Assembly: GCA_029268515.1 (NCBI GenBank)
Contig: JAQWNP010000017.1
Span: 164,634-228,633, forward strand
DNA length: 64,000 bases
From: Phycisphaerales bacterium
GTDB taxonomy: Bacteria; Planctomycetota; Phycisphaerae; Phycisphaerales; SM1A02
Direction of reading: 5' to 3'
Within the stretch, counting starts at the first letter, position 1, and the number at the start of each line of letters is the position of its first letter. The position numbers and the translations under genes are program-made. Shown in pieces: positions 46,579 through 54,630 of the stretch. Under the pieces are notes generated by a model, which was given only the letters and a program-made list of their open reading frames with translations, ran no database searches and had not been told where the DNA came from.

Positions 46579-46952
46579 GGTGAGATCTCCACATTGTGAA
46601 CTCCTCGTGTAGAGTTCTGGGTGAAAGATATCCTCCTTGCGTCAATGCAAAAGGACATCCGTAATTCAAAGAACTTCACTTTCTTCGAAAACAATGTGAC
46701 CGGTCATTATTGAATTGCATTTTGAGGAACGTTTGGGGACACCATTCTTCAAAATCATCCACTCATTATTTGATATGCCCTTTGGTCTAGCAGCCTGCGC
46801 TGCTTATGTATTCTTTTTTTAAAATGGCTTTTAAGGGTCTCCTCGATGCTGAGACTCTTTTGGCCAATGAGACCACTCATTGGATGTCGATGGCATTATT
46901 TTGAGTGTCAGGCAGAGCCGGTTACAATTTCCGCCTAGCCAGTTATGGCTGG
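46579..46952. other. Intergenic region upstream of tRNA-Ser
   Basis: About 370 bases, AT-rich, presumably holding promoters for the divergent exported-protein gene and the tRNA. A minus-strand open frame that runs through the tRNA gene is a known type of false gene and is not accepted. Confidence 0.5.
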
Positions 46953-47039
46953 GGACAGGTGGCAGAGCGGCTGAATGCGCTGGTCTCGAAAACCAGTATG
47001 GCCTCCGGGTCATCGTGGGTTCGAATCCCACCCTGTCCG
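46953..47039 (+). tRNA. tRNA-Ser (anticodon CGA)
   Basis: An 87-nt type II tRNA. The acceptor arms are GGACAGG and CCTGTCC with G as discriminator, the anticodon stem is CTGGT/ACCAG with loop CTCGAAA (anticodon CGA at 46987-46989, reading UCG), then a long variable arm, then GTGGG-TTCGAAT-CCCAC as the T arm. CCA is not encoded. Confidence 0.96.
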
Positions 47040-47097
47040 CTTGTTGTCAATGGAATCGCTTCCTTGTGGGGGCGGCTGTCATCATAAGGAAGATAAA

Positions 47098-47721
47098 ATG
47101 TTTAGATCAGAGCCAAAGAGTAAATCCATCGTTGTCATCGCATCACTTGCACTGGTTGCATCTGCGAGCATGCTTTTTGCAGCAGCATTGCTACAGCAAG
47201 ATCAGTCAACAACTACCCAAGATTCAATGCGGGCAAATCATATGCCTGGTAAGGGCCAGAAATTTTTAGCACAACATTGTGGGGATTGGGCTTGGTCGAG
47301 CACGGCAAAGATGAGTCCAGGTGGAGAGTCCAAGACGTATAAAGGCGAGATGAAATCAAACATGTCATTTGATGGCCGGTACATGTTCGAGAGCTTTGAA
47401 GGTGATCGTAATCAAGGGCCACATCGATTTGAGGCTCTTAACATTACTGGTTATGACAATAAGCGCAAGGTCTTTGTGAGCTCGTGGCTCGATAATACGA
47501 TGACCGGTATCTTCACTGCCCAAGGTATGCCAAACGACGATTGGACTGAAATCAACTGGGTGCAAGATCGAACCAACGAGATGACAGGGAAGATTGACAA
47601 GTTACGAGTTGTTGAAACCTTCCATGGTCCAGATAAATTTTCAATTGCTGAATACTGGCCTAGTCCAGATGGCAAAGAGTTTAAGGCAGTCGAGATTGAA
47701 TTTACGAGAATCAGTGGCTAA
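47098..47721 (+). CDS. Exported DUF1579-like protein
   Basis: A 207 aa protein from ATG 47098, set by AAGGAAG nine bases upstream; the frame is open further back through the tRNA, which is not coding. A signal-like hydrophobic stretch (IVVIASLALVASASMLFAAALL) is followed by the DUF1579 pattern: GKGQKFLAQHCGDWAWSSTA, GRYMFESFEGD, FEALNITGYDNKRKVFVSSWLDN, and a closing IAEYWPSPDGKEFKAVEIEF. The fold is lipocalin-like by family analogy. The function is unknown. A paralogue lies at 48811. Confidence 0.8.
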   Translation: MFRSEPKSKSIVVIASLALVASASMLFAAALLQQDQSTTTQDSMRANHMPGKGQKFLAQHCGDWAWSSTAKMSPGGESKTYKGEMKSNMSFDGRYMFESFEGDRNQGPHRFEALNITGYDNKRKVFVSSWLDNTMTGIFTAQGMPNDDWTEINWVQDRTNEMTGKIDKLRVVETFHGPDKFSIAEYWPSPDGKEFKAVEIEFTRISG

Positions 47722-47922
47722 AAGCTCTGCTTTGGCAATACAGCAAGTGTGCAGCTCCAATGGAAACGTTGGAGCTGTTTCTTGTGGTCTTTGAGATGTA
47801 AAAGATTGAAGTGTGTTGTTTTTATAGGCGTGTAAGCACCACGTTGTCTGCACATGCAGAATAGTTACAATTATATTTATATAAATGTTCTGAGTTGATT
47901 GTTCCTAGATAAGGAGTGTCGT

Positions 47923-48729
47923 ATGGGTTTCGTTGACGGCGTACTAGTTGATGCGACTGGGGAGTTGGGGCAGTATGTTTATTTTAAACTAAAGAATAAG
48001 AAACGCGCTAAAGTATTCAAATCTTTTGCTGAAGAGCACGGGTTGATTTTTTCAGCGAAGCCTTCTGAATACAACGGCGAGATTATGAAGATTCAGGCGC
48101 CATCCACAGCGGAACTCAAGAGCCAGGGTAAGCAGCGATTAAGTAGGAAGGCACGGTTTGCCAGTCGCTACTACGGCAACTCGCCTTTTCAGGCAAAGCT
48201 CTGGCCATTTGTAAGTAATCGAATGCGTGGCGATTGGCAGTCCAATTGCAATATTGTAGAGGGCAGCTGGAAGGGGCATCTTATGACCTCTTTTGATACG
48301 CTTTGGTTTAGTTATGGTGATAATAATAGTGAAGGTGAGTACACCTCAGTATTCGCGCACTGTCATGCACAAATGCCGCAAGTGATCATCACGCCCACTG
48401 GAATTCTTTCTTCTCTCAAGCGTGCAGACGAAGGGCAGATATTAAACCTAGGCTATCATCACCAAAAGTTTGAATCCAATGAGTTCAACAAAGCATGGCG
48501 TGTGTCCGCAATTGATCAGCGGATGGCAAGCGATTTTATCTCTCAGAAAATGATGGACTATTTGATGGATCATCACAATGAGAAGTGGCATATTGAGCTA
48601 AGTCCTGGTGGCATTCTGATCTCAACTGTATTGACACTCAATGTAAAAAAGGTTGAAGCTGCCATGGATATGCTTGCTGGATTTCTCGAGCATGTCGATG
48701 AAGATCTACTGCAGCAAGCGGCCCAGTAG
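47923..48729 (+). CDS. Hypothetical protein between two DUF1579-like paralogues
   Basis: A 268 aa protein from ATG 47923, with AAGGAG seven bases upstream; an in-frame ATG at 47899 lacks a ribosome site. No signal peptide. There is a beta-rich core with conserved-looking aromatic residues (RMRGDWQSNCNIVEGSWKGHLMTSFDTLWFSYGD; WHIELSPGGILISTVL), and the C-terminus is helical. It resembles the general pattern of DUF3137-type proteins but I cannot assign it. It is the middle gene of three co-directional genes. Confidence 0.6.
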   Translation: MGFVDGVLVDATGELGQYVYFKLKNKKRAKVFKSFAEEHGLIFSAKPSEYNGEIMKIQAPSTAELKSQGKQRLSRKARFASRYYGNSPFQAKLWPFVSNRMRGDWQSNCNIVEGSWKGHLMTSFDTLWFSYGDNNSEGEYTSVFAHCHAQMPQVIITPTGILSSLKRADEGQILNLGYHHQKFESNEFNKAWRVSAIDQRMASDFISQKMMDYLMDHHNEKWHIELSPGGILISTVLTLNVKKVEAAMDMLAGFLEHVDEDLLQQAAQ

Positions 48730-48810
48730 TGACTTGTATAAGTTATCATACATGCGCCTATTGTGTTAATTACAGAAGTAGTGGGTACCAAAAACGGAAG
48801 GAATGAAAAC

Positions 48811-49473
48811 ATGTTGAATGTGAAAAGTAAAAAACGATCGGTTCTATTTCTTGCATCTTTATCGCTGGTTGTTTCGGCTGGCACACTCGTTGCAGCGACA
48901 CTTATGCAGCAATCAGACCCAGGCGGCATGCAAGAAAAGATGCAAAAAGCGATGGAAGCCTATTCGACCCCAGGTAAGGGACAGAAGTTTCTTGCGCTCC
49001 GCGACGGTGAATGGAATTGGATGTGGACCATGTGGATGGGCCCCAATGGGCAGACCATGAGTGCCAAGGGTGAAGTGGATATGGATATTGAATTTGGTGG
49101 TCGTTACTTAGTGAGCGAGATCGAGGGCAATATTATTGGCCAGCCACAAAAGTTTAAGGCCCTTAATATTGTTGGATATAACAATGCCCGTAAGGTGTTC
49201 GTGAGTTCAATGCTCAGTAGTGAGATAACAGGAATTGATAGCGGTGTGGGTACGCCTAATGCAGATTGGACGCAGATTGATTGGGTGCAGCAGGAAACAA
49301 ATCCAATGACGGGGAAGGTGGAAGAATACCGAGCTGTTGAAAAGATAGAAGGCCAAGACAAGTTCACAATTACGGAATATCGTAAAGGTCCTGGTGGTAA
49401 AGAATATAAATCAGTTCACTTGGTATTTACACGCGATCATGGCCACGACCACGGCCACGATCATGACCATTAA
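48811..49473 (+). CDS. Exported DUF1579-like protein with a His-Asp tail
   Basis: A 220 aa paralogue of the 47098 product. The start at ATG 48811 follows GGAAGG ten bases upstream. The signal-like segment (VLFLASLSLVVSAGTLVAATL) precedes GKGQKFLALRDGEWNWMWTMWM, GRYLVSEIEGN, FKALNIVGYNNARKVFVSS and ITEYRKGPGGKEYKSVHLVF, aligning along the whole length with the paralogue. It differs by a C-terminal DHGHDHGHDHDH tail, a likely metal-binding patch. Confidence 0.8.
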   Translation: MLNVKSKKRSVLFLASLSLVVSAGTLVAATLMQQSDPGGMQEKMQKAMEAYSTPGKGQKFLALRDGEWNWMWTMWMGPNGQTMSAKGEVDMDIEFGGRYLVSEIEGNIIGQPQKFKALNIVGYNNARKVFVSSMLSSEITGIDSGVGTPNADWTQIDWVQQETNPMTGKVEEYRAVEKIEGQDKFTITEYRKGPGGKEYKSVHLVFTRDHGHDHGHDHDH

Positions 49474-49595
49474 TGATGATTAGTAAGCCCGGTTGTTTTG
49501 ATTGTTCTTTTAGGCAGCTTGGCAATAAGTCAGGCTGAGGTGCCGGCATAGGATCGGAAAGAGTCATTCCACAAGCAGCCATTGATTGTCTTTTA

Positions 49596-50657
49596 ATGCG
49601 CGGTGGCACTTCGAAAGGGCCATACTTCCTGGCGCGTGATCTGCCGAGTGACCGGGAGGAGTTGTCACATCTGCTTTTGAGAATGATGGGCTCACCTGAT
49701 GCTAGGCAAATTGATGGACTCGGTGGTGGAACCTCGCTCACCAGCAAGGTCTGCATCATCTCGCCATCGCAGCGCAAAGATGCAGATGTCGACTATCTGT
49801 TCGCACAAGTGCGTGTTAAGAAGAAAGAAGTTGACTTTGACGCAAACTGCGGAAACATGGTCAGTGGGGTTGGTCCCTTTGCGTTAGAGCGGGGCATGGT
49901 GCCGCTGCAAGAAGGTGAGACAAAAGTTCGGGTCTACAATTTGAATGTCGGTGAGATCATTCATTTAACGATGCAAACACCAAAGGGTCACTTGACCTAT
50001 GAGGGTGACACAGAGATCGCAGGTGTGCCTGGTAGGGCAGCTCCGATTCGTATGGACTTTTTCGGCGTGGCAGGTCCGGCGAGTGGGCATCTGTTTCCAA
50101 CAGGAAGTCCGACTGATGACATTAACGGTGTAGAGGTAACGTGTATTGACAGTGTCAATCCAATCGTCTTGATCGCAGGGACTTCTCTGGGAAAGACGGG
50201 GCAGGAGACCAAAGAAGAACTTGATAAAGATCAAAACCTCCTTGAGCAGCTGCAGGCCATACGCATCGAGGCTGGTCAGCGCATGGGGATGGGTGATGTC
50301 ACAGAACATGTGGTCCCGAAGATTGCTTATTTGTCACCACCGCGCGACGGTGGCACTATTTGTTCTCGCTACTTCACGCCGAATAAGTGCCATGCAGCTC
50401 ATGCCATCTCTGGTGGCATTGGTATTGGCCTGGCTTGTGTTTCACCGGGAACGGTGGCGGCCCCTTTGGCTAAGGGTATCTCAGGCAGTGAGCCAGACGT
50501 TCTTGTTGAGCATTGCTCAGGTCTATTGAAAATCCATCTAAACATCGATTTGAACGAGTCTGACCCAACAAAACGTATTCAGTCAGCCGGAGCGATTCGT
50601 ACGGCCCGTCCAATTATGGATGGCCGCGTGCTGGTTCCGGAAGGATTGGTGCCCTAA
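49596..50657 (+). CDS. PrpF-family aconitate/oxalomesaconate isomerase-like protein
   Basis: A member of the PrpF fold (diaminopimelate epimerase-like), which isomerises 2-methylaconitate or 4-oxalomesaconate. The 353 aa open with MRGGTSKGPYF, the invariant N-terminal substrate loop, then RQIDGLGGGTSLTSKV, FDANCGNM and GKTGQE, IRIEAGQRMG and RYFTPNKCHAAHAISGG. In relatives 10-15 residues precede MRGG. Here the in-frame codons upstream (VIPQAAIDCLL) fit that missing part, but no ATG, GTG or TTG precedes them before a stop codon; an ATT at 49566 or 49581 would be needed. The stop overlaps the next ATG (TAATG). Confidence 0.85.
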   Translation: MRGGTSKGPYFLARDLPSDREELSHLLLRMMGSPDARQIDGLGGGTSLTSKVCIISPSQRKDADVDYLFAQVRVKKKEVDFDANCGNMVSGVGPFALERGMVPLQEGETKVRVYNLNVGEIIHLTMQTPKGHLTYEGDTEIAGVPGRAAPIRMDFFGVAGPASGHLFPTGSPTDDINGVEVTCIDSVNPIVLIAGTSLGKTGQETKEELDKDQNLLEQLQAIRIEAGQRMGMGDVTEHVVPKIAYLSPPRDGGTICSRYFTPNKCHAAHAISGGIGIGLACVSPGTVAAPLAKGISGSEPDVLVEHCSGLLKIHLNIDLNESDPTKRIQSAGAIRTARPIMDGRVLVPEGLVP

Positions 50658-51574
50658 TGGCAAGTCCTATGATTTCCTGGCCAGAAGGTAAAGCATTTGC
50701 CTTTACGATTGTTGATGACACCGACCATGCAACGGTTGAGCGAGTCAAACCAATTTACGATCTACTTGCAGAAGTGGGTATGCGTACCACCAAGACGGTT
50801 TGGGTGGAGCCAACTGACGCAGGAAATTCATACGGCGATGCCCAGACGCTCAGTGATCCTGAATATGCTGCTTTCATTAATGCGTTGAAGAGCGACGGTT
50901 TTGAGATTGCATTGCATGGTGTGCGTGGCTGTAGTTCGACGCGGAAGCAGATAGAAGCTGGTCTCCAAAAATACAAAGAGATCATCGGTCAAGATCCAAA
51001 CATTCATATCAACCACTGTTACAACCAAGACAATGTCTACTGGGGCAAGCAGCGTTTTACGTTCATTCGTCGGTTGCTGCATTTGTATCGAGGCCGCCCC
51101 GGTGATAGTCACGGTCACGATCGAAGCAGTGAGCACTATTGGAGTGACTTGCTCAATGAACGGGTTCGGTATGTAAGAGGCCATATTTTCAAAGGCATTA
51201 ATACACTTGCCTGTGATCCGTATATGCCCGCCTTTGATCCGATGTTCCCCGATGTACGGGCCTGGTTTTCGAGTTCTGATGGTCATGATCCAGAGACGTT
51301 CTATGCCTTGCTCGGCAACGAGAATCAAGCATTACTTGAGGAACAAGGAGGCGCGTGCATTGTGTACACCCACCTCGGGTTGCCGGGATTTCGAGACGAG
51401 TCTGGAGGGGTACACCCTCGTCTTGAGCAAGCGCTGACGGGCTTGGCCCAACGCAATGGTTGGTTTGTTCCGGCGGAAGAACTACTGGGTTATCTCGCTG
51501 GTGGTGCGGGACCGAGTCGTCTGACCTGGTCCAATCGGATGCGCATGCTCTTGCACAAGTGGCTTCGATATTAG
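50657..51574 (+). CDS. Polysaccharide-deacetylase-like protein
   Basis: A 305 aa cytosolic-looking protein of the NodB-like beta/alpha barrel type. The opening FAFTIVDDTDHATVERVKPIYDLLAEVG matches strand 1 with the DD metal pair, EIALHG gives the His strand, and VYTHLGLPGF near the end gives a further His. Not all NodB motifs are clear (no obvious H-x-x-x-H after EIALHG), so the reaction is uncertain. It is translationally coupled to the PrpF-like gene, which suggests a shared pathway. Confidence 0.6.
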   Translation: MASPMISWPEGKAFAFTIVDDTDHATVERVKPIYDLLAEVGMRTTKTVWVEPTDAGNSYGDAQTLSDPEYAAFINALKSDGFEIALHGVRGCSSTRKQIEAGLQKYKEIIGQDPNIHINHCYNQDNVYWGKQRFTFIRRLLHLYRGRPGDSHGHDRSSEHYWSDLLNERVRYVRGHIFKGINTLACDPYMPAFDPMFPDVRAWFSSSDGHDPETFYALLGNENQALLEEQGGACIVYTHLGLPGFRDESGGVHPRLEQALTGLAQRNGWFVPAEELLGYLAGGAGPSRLTWSNRMRMLLHKWLRY

Positions 51575-51771
51575 CTCGAAGGCCTGTTATCGATCTGAGC
51601 TATACATCTTTGGTGGAACCCACCCTCGTTGAGCTGTACTGAGGGAAATTGGGCCTCTCTTGAGAATGAATCATCATGATTGGCTGATTGTGTCTTGAAT
51701 ATAATTCAGGTTGGGGTGTATACTCAGCACGACTGTAAAGATAGGCGATCTAGGTGAACTAGGTAATTGAG

Positions 51772-53778
51772 GTGTATGTGACCCATTGGCGACAATGGGG
51801 GGGCTTACATCGGGCACGGGTGGGTGGTATAGCGGTGGCTTCAGCTATCGTGCTATCACCTGTTTTGTTTGGACAAGAGATCTCGATCTCAGCAAAACAG
51901 TTAGCTGCGCCGCCGCAAGACATTATGAGTGGAAGGCTACGGCTGCCTGATCCAGCATTCACTGGGACCTGGTCTGAGTATGGCATGTTGTCCACGGTGA
52001 TTGAAGCGGGCAAAGGGTCACGTGATCAGGGAGTCTGCCAGATTCCTCTTGCTGGTGCAGCGGATATCGTCGTCTTGGGCAAAGAGTTGTCTACTTGGAA
52101 GATCAATTTAATAGATGGGCAAGGGCAGCGTCACGATCTGTTATCTGCACGCGAGGCGGTCTTGGGTGACGGAGGTCCGCTGGGATCATCGCTTGATGCG
52201 CTCCGTGTTTCCTTGGCGGATCTGGTGGGTCCTCAAGTCACTTTGGATTTAACGACAAATTCCCAACAAACGGGTCGTCATGCTGCCGTTGTTTTGGTTG
52301 ATGACGATGTTCCAGTTGGCATGTACGCTTCTCTGAATCATCACCTTCTACATGTCGGTCAGAAGGTTCAAATTGATACCCAGTTCTACAACACACAGAA
52401 CACCAATAGTCAAACGGTACGGACTCAAGACCGTCAGAGATTAAATCTTGCCATTGTTGAAAGTTGGGCAGATGTTTGGCATGCGAATGGTCATTACGAA
52501 CGACTTGATTCCGTAGGCGAAAGTGGAATGTTTTCGTTAGATCTTCGGAGCGCCGGTGATGTGACTGTCATGTTAAGTGTCAGGGCAATTGCTTCGGACG
52601 GGCGCGCATTCCTACGAACCACAACACATCTGATACATGTTGAAGAACCCAATGAAAAACTAAGTGGTTTCGCTTCAATGGTGGTCGGAAGTGATGGCGA
52701 TCTTCAGATCTTGATCGGTGTGGATGGTTCCCGTGAAAAAGTGCTGTTAGCGGCAGAATTATGGTCAACGTCTATCGCAGGTGAGGCCAGTCCTGTTTGC
52801 TGGGCTGGAGGCATGACGCCACGAGAGCGGGGTGGTCACGACCAGTCAATACGCCGTTTACGACTTGATCTAGCTTGGCTCTCTGGTTTCGATGGACAGT
52901 CAACGCTCTCCTTGAAGAACATCCGGATCCAAGATCCAGACTCACTTGTCCCACTTGATATTCAGGCTGAGATGACACTGGACGTATCTGATGCTGTATG
53001 GGAAGTTGCCAGTCGTGTTGATGCTCAAGAAACGCCCACCCGCGAACAACTGATGGGGCAGCCGGGGAAGGTTCGTTTTGCTGGTCATTTTTCAGATCAT
53101 TCCAGCCGGGCTGTTGGTGGACATAACCTGATGCTGATGCACGGTTATTGTTCTGATGGTGTTTCGTTTGAACAATCTGATTATTCAGGGCAGCTTCAGG
53201 TCTTCTGGGACCCAGATGTGAACCGAACTCATGATGAGTTTGCATTGGAAATCTGGAACCAGGGTCTTAATTCAAAGTCCTATGGGTTGCTTGGCCATAG
53301 TCAAGGTGGGACTGCGGCCTTGCACCTCTACGCATATTATTGGAGCGGCGTTGATTGGGCCCAAGGCGGGCGACTGGTGCAAACACTGGGATCGCCGTTC
53401 GAAGGGACAGCGCTTGCTGGCGCTATTGCAGCGCTCGGTGAAGTCTTTGGTATTCAGTGCGGTACCAACTTTGACATGACTTACGATGGAGCTGCATTAT
53501 GGCTCTCAGGCATCCCCACGTGGGCCCGCCAAGAAACGTATACCAGCACCTCATCCTTCGTTGACGAGTGGTTTAGTTATGACTATTGCCACCTCGCGTC
53601 TGATTTGCTTTTAAGTGATCCTGATGATGGCGTTGTTGAGTCCTGGTCAGGACGTATCGATGGCGGCAATGATCTGGGGCATATTGAAGGTTGGTGTCAT
53701 ATTGGAGGGATGGTTGAGCCCCCGGAATGTACAGATCCAGCTCGTAATTCAGATTTCAATGAGAGTGCTGCTCGATGA
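51772..53778 (+). CDS. Secreted lipase-like alpha/beta hydrolase
   Basis: A 668 aa exported protein. The start is GTG 51772 or, better spaced from GAGG, GTG 51778. An N-terminal hydrophobic segment (GGIAVASAIVLSPVLFG) then leads to an Ig-like/choice-of-anchor-X-like region (to about residue 420). The C-terminal part is an alpha/beta hydrolase: LMLMHGYCSDG near 456 and the nucleophile elbow GLLGHSQGGTAALH (G-H-S-Q-G) near 507. Acid and His residues (DDGVVESWSG; DLGHIEGWCHIGG) follow. The substrate is unknown. The stop overlaps the next ATG. Confidence 0.75.
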   Translation: MYVTHWRQWGGLHRARVGGIAVASAIVLSPVLFGQEISISAKQLAAPPQDIMSGRLRLPDPAFTGTWSEYGMLSTVIEAGKGSRDQGVCQIPLAGAADIVVLGKELSTWKINLIDGQGQRHDLLSAREAVLGDGGPLGSSLDALRVSLADLVGPQVTLDLTTNSQQTGRHAAVVLVDDDVPVGMYASLNHHLLHVGQKVQIDTQFYNTQNTNSQTVRTQDRQRLNLAIVESWADVWHANGHYERLDSVGESGMFSLDLRSAGDVTVMLSVRAIASDGRAFLRTTTHLIHVEEPNEKLSGFASMVVGSDGDLQILIGVDGSREKVLLAAELWSTSIAGEASPVCWAGGMTPRERGGHDQSIRRLRLDLAWLSGFDGQSTLSLKNIRIQDPDSLVPLDIQAEMTLDVSDAVWEVASRVDAQETPTREQLMGQPGKVRFAGHFSDHSSRAVGGHNLMLMHGYCSDGVSFEQSDYSGQLQVFWDPDVNRTHDEFALEIWNQGLNSKSYGLLGHSQGGTAALHLYAYYWSGVDWAQGGRLVQTLGSPFEGTALAGAIAALGEVFGIQCGTNFDMTYDGAALWLSGIPTWARQETYTSTSSFVDEWFSYDYCHLASDLLLSDPDDGVVESWSGRIDGGNDLGHIEGWCHIGGMVEPPECTDPARNSDFNESAAR

Positions 53779-54596
53779 GAAAACTTCCACTGTCTTTAGG
53801 GCTTACATTGCTTTTGCCGAGCTTAGGGCTAGCGGATTTGGCCAATGATTGTGTGAGTCCCGCTATTGCGATTCCAGATGGATTTGCTTCGGGTGTCATG
53901 GTTGATCTGGCACCGGTCAATTGCCGAGAAGGTTGCGTGGTGACCGCGGTGAATGTTTCACTTGAGATCAATCATCCATGGATTGGTGATCTGGTCGTGA
54001 CCCTGGAACATGTTGACACTGGCACATCAATAGCCCTGTTGAATCGCGCCGGTTCTGAGTTCATTGGTTATCCAGGTCCATATGGATGTGGCGGCGACGA
54101 TATTGATGTGATTCTTAAAGACGATGCGGCGCTCAGTGCACATGAGATCTGCTCGGCGACAGCGATACCAGTACTGATTGGGGAGGCTCGTCCTATTGAA
54201 TCGCTGAGTGTTTTCGATGGTCTGAGTGCAGCCTCTTCCTGGCGTCTCACGGTTGCCGATGACAGTTTGTACGACCAGGGTATTCTTGTTTCAGCCTGTA
54301 TCGAGATTGGCTGGTCATCTGATTGCAATGGGAATGGAAGTCCAGATGATGTTGATATCGCCAATGGTCTGAGTACTGATTCAGATGGCAATGGCACACC
54401 AGATGAATGTGAGCAGTCACCATGCCCTGCTGATTTTGACGGCAGTGGTTATGTTGGTATCGAAGATTTCAGTTACTTCCTCATCGCTTTTGGTTCCCAA
54501 GATGCCAATTTCGATCTGGATGGTAGTGGGTCAGTAGATCTCGGTGATTTCAGTCTCTTCTTGGTTGCCTTTGGCTCATCTTGCCCATCGCCTTAG
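53775..54596 (+). CDS. Secreted P-domain and dockerin-repeat protein
   Basis: A 273 aa exported protein with a signal peptide (LPLSLGLTLLLPSLGLA). Residues 35-180 resemble the proprotein-convertase P-domain (VNVSLEINHPWIGDLVVTLEH, GSEFIGYPGPYGCGGDDI, SWRLTVADDSLYDQG). Then comes DCNGNGSPDDVDIANG and DSDGNGTPDECE, the calcium-type linker common in planctomycete secreted proteins, and two dockerin repeats (DFDGSGYVGIEDFSYFL, DLDGSGSVDLGDFSLFL). It overlaps the lipase-like gene by four bases (ATGA), so the two are coupled. Confidence 0.82.
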   Translation: MRKLPLSLGLTLLLPSLGLADLANDCVSPAIAIPDGFASGVMVDLAPVNCREGCVVTAVNVSLEINHPWIGDLVVTLEHVDTGTSIALLNRAGSEFIGYPGPYGCGGDDIDVILKDDAALSAHEICSATAIPVLIGEARPIESLSVFDGLSAASSWRLTVADDSLYDQGILVSACIEIGWSSDCNGNGSPDDVDIANGLSTDSDGNGTPDECEQSPCPADFDGSGYVGIEDFSYFLIAFGSQDANFDLDGSGSVDLGDFSLFLVAFGSSCPSP

Positions 54597-54630
54597 GATC
54601 AGGCCCTCCGGGCTGTTACACTTCCAACCC

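Noticed and set aside
46831..47031. Minus-strand reading frame (MGFEPTMTRRPYWFSRP...) across the tRNA-Ser gene
   Set aside because: It is antisense to a complete tRNA and belongs to a well-known class of falsely annotated proteins created by tRNA genes.
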